32,090 bases of DNA from Candidatus Servula neotermitis (lineage in GTDB: Bacteria; Actinomycetota; Actinomycetes; Actinomycetales; Bifidobacteriaceae). The translations under genes were made by a program, and so were the position numbers. Positions within the stretch are counted from its first letter, which is position 1; every line of letters begins with the position of its first letter. The DNA lies in the NCBI GenBank assembly GCA_031281695.1, contig JAITFB010000017.1, forward strand, positions 1-32,090, in the 5' to 3' direction. Shown in pieces: positions 27,688 through 32,090 of the stretch. The notes beneath the pieces are model-generated. The model ran no database searches and was not told the origin of the DNA. It was given only the letters and a program-made list of their open reading frames with translations.

Positions 27688-28012
27688 CACTTCAATCTGG
27701 ATCGATATATTCAAAAAGCGAAAAGAATCTAATTTTTCAGATGTAGTCTTGCACGAACTGGTGATCGCAGAACTTTTTATTGGTGGCATGTCCATAGATT
27801 ATTCTAAACTTTTTTCTGATTTATACGTTTTGAAGGCTGATCCAGTAGAGAAAATTTTGGAATTTGTTCAGCATAATCGTTTGATTAGTTCCGGCATCGG
27901 CTGGATTGACGCATGCCTGTTATGTTCAGCGGTTGAAAGTCATTGCAAAATTAGAACACTGGATCAGGGTCTAGCGAATGTCGCTCGGAAATTACAAATC
28001 TTGGCGGAATGA
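27674..28012 (+). CDS. PIN-domain (VapC-like) toxin
   Basis: MILYDTSIWIDIFKK, VVLHELVIAELFIGG, GIGWIDACLLCSAV, RTLDQGLANVARKL: the four PIN acidic positions. Overlaps the antitoxin by 14 nt. Confidence 0.87.
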   Translation: MILYDTSIWIDIFKKRKESNFSDVVLHELVIAELFIGGMSIDYSKLFSDLYVLKADPVEKILEFVQHNRLISSGIGWIDACLLCSAVESHCKIRTLDQGLANVARKLQILAE

Positions 28013-28067
28013 GGTGCAACCACCCCTAATATGAAATTTACAATTACCTTATTTAAAATTTGCTCTA

Positions 28068-28073
28068 TAAGAT
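28068..28073 (+). promoter_or_regulatory. -10 box TAAGAT of a probable leaderless transcript for the SLH-like protein
   Basis: TAAGAT plus 6 nt (taaaat) plus ATG at 28080. Confidence 0.5.
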
Positions 28074-28079
28074 TAAAAT

Positions 28080-29526
28080 ATGAAATCCAAACTTGTCAAT
28101 AAAGTTTTAGCAGCTGGAATGGCTGTTGCGATTAGCCTAACATCATCACCCGATTGGGGGGGGGCTTCTAAGTAATAACCCCGCGAATTCAGCGGATGTA
28201 GTTTTTTCTGACGTAAAGGTCGGAACCAGTAAAGTTAAAAAGTTTAACGTAACCTATAAGGGCGATAAAAAATCTACTTCAGTTCCTACTGTGAGCGAAG
28301 CCCGAGCCGATGCAATTGCATGGTTGGTTGAAAAAGGTATCACCACAGGAAAAGAAACCGATAAAGATGGCAACCCCACTTTTCACCCACAAGATGTGGT
28401 TACCCGTGGAGCGATGGCAGAATTTTTATATAAACTGGCGAAATCTCCCACCTACACCAACGATACTCTTAATTCGAAAGATTCCACCAAAGGACTAACC
28501 AAAGCCAGAATCATTGCCATTAATTGGTTGATCGACACAGCTATTACCGTGAAAGATATAAACGACAAGTTTAATCCTGATGATCCGGTGACCCGAGGTG
28601 CGATGGCTGAGTTTTTGCAGAAATTTGTTGGTTCAACGAATGAGAAATATTCTATTTCGAGTTTTATAGATGTGAGCAGAGATTCTATTTTAGTGAAGTA
28701 TTCTGATTCGAAGAAAAAAACAAGAATTGCGGGATTGTCAGAAAATCGGATGAAAGCAATCATTTGGCTTTACAATCAGCGTATTACAGCAGGGGTAGAA
28801 TTCGGTACTGTGTTTACTCCTGACCAAAGAAACATATCGGGGTGGAAATCAAAAAACGGGTATGTTTATCGACCGACTGATTTTGTCACACGTGGCTCGA
28901 TGGCAGAATTTCTCTATAAACTCGAGAATACTTTTTCTCTCTCGCAGATATTCAATCTTCTCGAGAAGATTGAAGTGAATACCAATATTGTGCACGATGT
29001 TGGATTGGATTCGTTATATTCTCAGATTATGAGTGGCGATTGCTCAAGCATTTTGGGGTATTATGATCGTAGAAACAGAGTAAATTTAGATCCGGAGCTA
29101 CCATATGACGGGACAAGTTATCCTTTCGGTTATTACACCCAATTACGTGGTAACTGTTCAGTCGATCACGGCGAAGATGATTTTGTGCTCGCTTTCGGGA
29201 GTTATAGTGGTCCAAACTATGTAAAAGTCCGTGGAATTCCGGTGGCAGGAGTTTCGAGTAAAGCATCATTGATCAATTCTGGAGGAAACGGCATTGTGTT
29301 GATACTCACTCCACAATTCATCGGAGCAACTCGTTTCATGGGGAATTATAGCGCCTTGATAATTTACCCTCCTGGTGTTGATACTGCTTGGGGAGGCGGC
29401 GATATTTCTCGAGTACGCATACTTTTTATTGAAAAAGATACTGTCATAGACTCAAATTTGTCCGAAAATGTGATGTACAAATGTGATTCTTGGAGCAAAG
29501 AAAATGGTTGTGTAATCAACTGGTGA
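28080..29526 (+). CDS. Secreted SLH-like repeat protein, frameshifted at a G9 tract (28156-28164)
   Basis: Signal peptide MKSKLVNKVLAAGMAVAISLTSSPDWGG in frame 0. LLSNNPANSADVVFSDVK... continues into the 411-aa ORF in frame +1. Three repeats ending VTRGAMAEFLYKL / VTRGAMAEFLQKF / VTRGSMAEFLYKL. Confidence 0.8.
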
Positions 29527-29570
29527 TAGGTGGTTTGAGGATACAAAAACTTCCCTTTTGAAAGTTTTGC

Positions 29571-29613
29571 AACATTTTTTTGCGAAAACTGTAAAAAATA
29601 TTTGTTTTTGACA
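29571..29613. repeat. 43-bp direct repeat, copy 1
   Basis: aacatttttttgcgaaaactgtaaaaaatatttgtttttgaca, 42/43 identical to 30289-30331. Confidence 0.85.
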
Positions 29614-29707
29614 TTCAATCACTGCCCCGCGCGTGAGGACTGGAAGAATTTATGCGTTCTTCCACCTGCTCATAACCCAAACTTGTAAACTTTAGAGTAA
29701 ATAGATG

Positions 29708-30160
29708 TTACGAAATTTCGACCCTCTCTATGAGCATTTGCCCCATTCGGTAGTTAGTCACTAAAGTCAGAACTACCAGCTCTTGCTTTTGGACATTCAC
29801 ATATTGAATTACGGAATTGAATGTCCCAAACGAGGACACCGTTACACTGAGGTAACTTTGTCGAAGATGGTTTGAGCTCAAATTTGGTTTGGGGATCAAA
29901 GCTCGAAGACTTTGCAGACCTTTGTAACTCGTACGGTCTTTTATAGCCGTAATATTTATGGTTCCGTCTATTACCCGGAGGGTAACTTTCGCTAAATTGG
30001 ATAATTCTCCAATTATTCGGTCGCGGATGTCAGGGGAACTAAGCATTTCGCTGATTTGTTCTCCTTGGAAAAAACCATCGGAAATAGCATCTGAATTATT
30101 TCTTAATTCTTCCGAATTTATTCCATGGATTATTGTGATACGATGATTAATTTTAATCAT
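29708..30160 (-). CDS. Hypothetical protein (150 aa)
   Basis: Uninterrupted ORF. TACTAT plus 7 nt plus ATG matches the local leaderless pattern. A decayed homolog of its 3' end lies at ~26578. Confidence 0.5.
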   Translation of the reverse strand: MIKINHRITIIHGINSEELRNNSDAISDGFFQGEQISEMLSSPDIRDRIIGELSNLAKVTLRVIDGTINITAIKDRTSYKGLQSLRALIPKPNLSSNHLRQSYLSVTVSSFGTFNSVIQYVNVQKQELVVLTLVTNYRMGQMLIERVEIS

Positions 30161-30288
30161 ACTTCTTATAGTAGTAGATTTTGTTCGAGATTTGCACCTA
30201 AGGTTAATTCAACGAGGTCGATTTTTTTTACGGTGTGGTATATTCACGTTCTAGTATTGGTGAAATACCCTGAATTTTCAATGTTTTT

Positions 30289-30331
30289 AACATTTTTTTG
30301 CGAAAACTGTAAAAAAAATTTGTTTTTGACA
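30289..30331. repeat. 43-bp direct repeat, copy 2
   Basis: aacatttttttgcgaaaactgtaaaaaaaatttgtttttgaca; ends with consensus -35 hexamer TTGACA upstream of the rrn operon. Confidence 0.85.
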
Positions 30332-30413
30332 ACTTAAGCAGTTAGAATTTAATAGTTGCATTAAATTTTGTTGCTGAAATATTTATCAACTGAAATTTTA
30401 GAGCAATGGTATT

Positions 30414-30431
30414 TTGAGAACTTAATAGTGT
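30414..30431 (+). promoter_or_regulatory. rRNA leader boxA-like antitermination element
   Basis: TTGAGAACTTAATAGTGT resembles the actinobacterial rrn leader motif TGAGAACTCAAYAGTGT; located ~240 nt upstream of 16S. Confidence 0.6.
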
Positions 30432-30652
30432 ACGCAAACAAGACAAATGTTCGAATAGGCGAACCCCGTCTATTCAAAATCGAGTTAGATAACTCAAACC
30501 TTTTGTTTTGCAATTAATCTTGTATAACAAAAGACCTCTTGAAATTGGTGGAAGAAGCGAGTATAACAAGGCGCGGAACATGAAGCTGTACTCTGTTACA
30601 GCGATTGCTTCGCAACACAGTTCGATGAAGCTTATTGTGTCAATTTCATATT

Positions 30653-32090
<1,438 letters not shown>

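Noticed and set aside
29364-29618. 84-aa minus-strand ORF antisense to the SLH-like gene end
   Set aside because: Overlaps the stronger CDS and the 43-bp repeat; no supporting signals.
29642-29663. Hairpin GGAAGAA-tttatgcg-TTCTTCC as a rho-independent terminator
   Set aside because: Stem is present but no downstream U-tract, so I cannot support a terminator call.

Overview
The window looks like a low-GC Actinomycetota chromosome segment. The rRNA boxA-like leader TTTTGAGAACTTAATAGTGT and the 16S sequence support this. Housekeeping content: a pepN-like 3' end, folC, a DUF6541-like membrane protein, trxB, flavodoxin, guaB-guaA, an MTAN-like nucleosidase, a pyruvyltransferase-like gene running into an antisense tRNA-Glu(CUC), a PMM-like HAD phosphatase, gpmA, lemA, htpX, a divergent tsaC-like gene, sufBDC and a nitroreductase. 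A lactose/cellobiose-family PTS operon (two tandem IIB genes, IIC, IIA, DUF3284, two small ORFs) ends in a MupG/DUF871 6-phospho-N-acetylmuramidase-like gene. The right end holds two adjacent toxin-antitoxin modules, an SLH-like repeat secreted protein and the start of an rrn operon (16S truncated by the window edge). Most notable observations: (1) a G9 tract that splits the signal peptide from the body of the SLH-like protein, plus a second G-tract frameshift in the neighbouring YafQ-like toxin, giving phase-variation candidates or homopolymer errors; (2) a regular leaderless-promoter rule, TANNNT plus 6-7 nt plus start codon, at about nine genes; (3) dispersed heptanucleotide arrays, two of them arranged as inverted pairs, one in-frame inside a membrane protein and one inside guaA; (4) an IMP dehydrogenase whose Bateman domain is replaced by a polar linker; (5) a RelB/DinJ-type antitoxin paired with a PIN toxin; (6) a cellobiose-family PTS linked to MupG rather than to a visible beta-glucosidase. 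All family names come from reading translations by eye; no searches were run.
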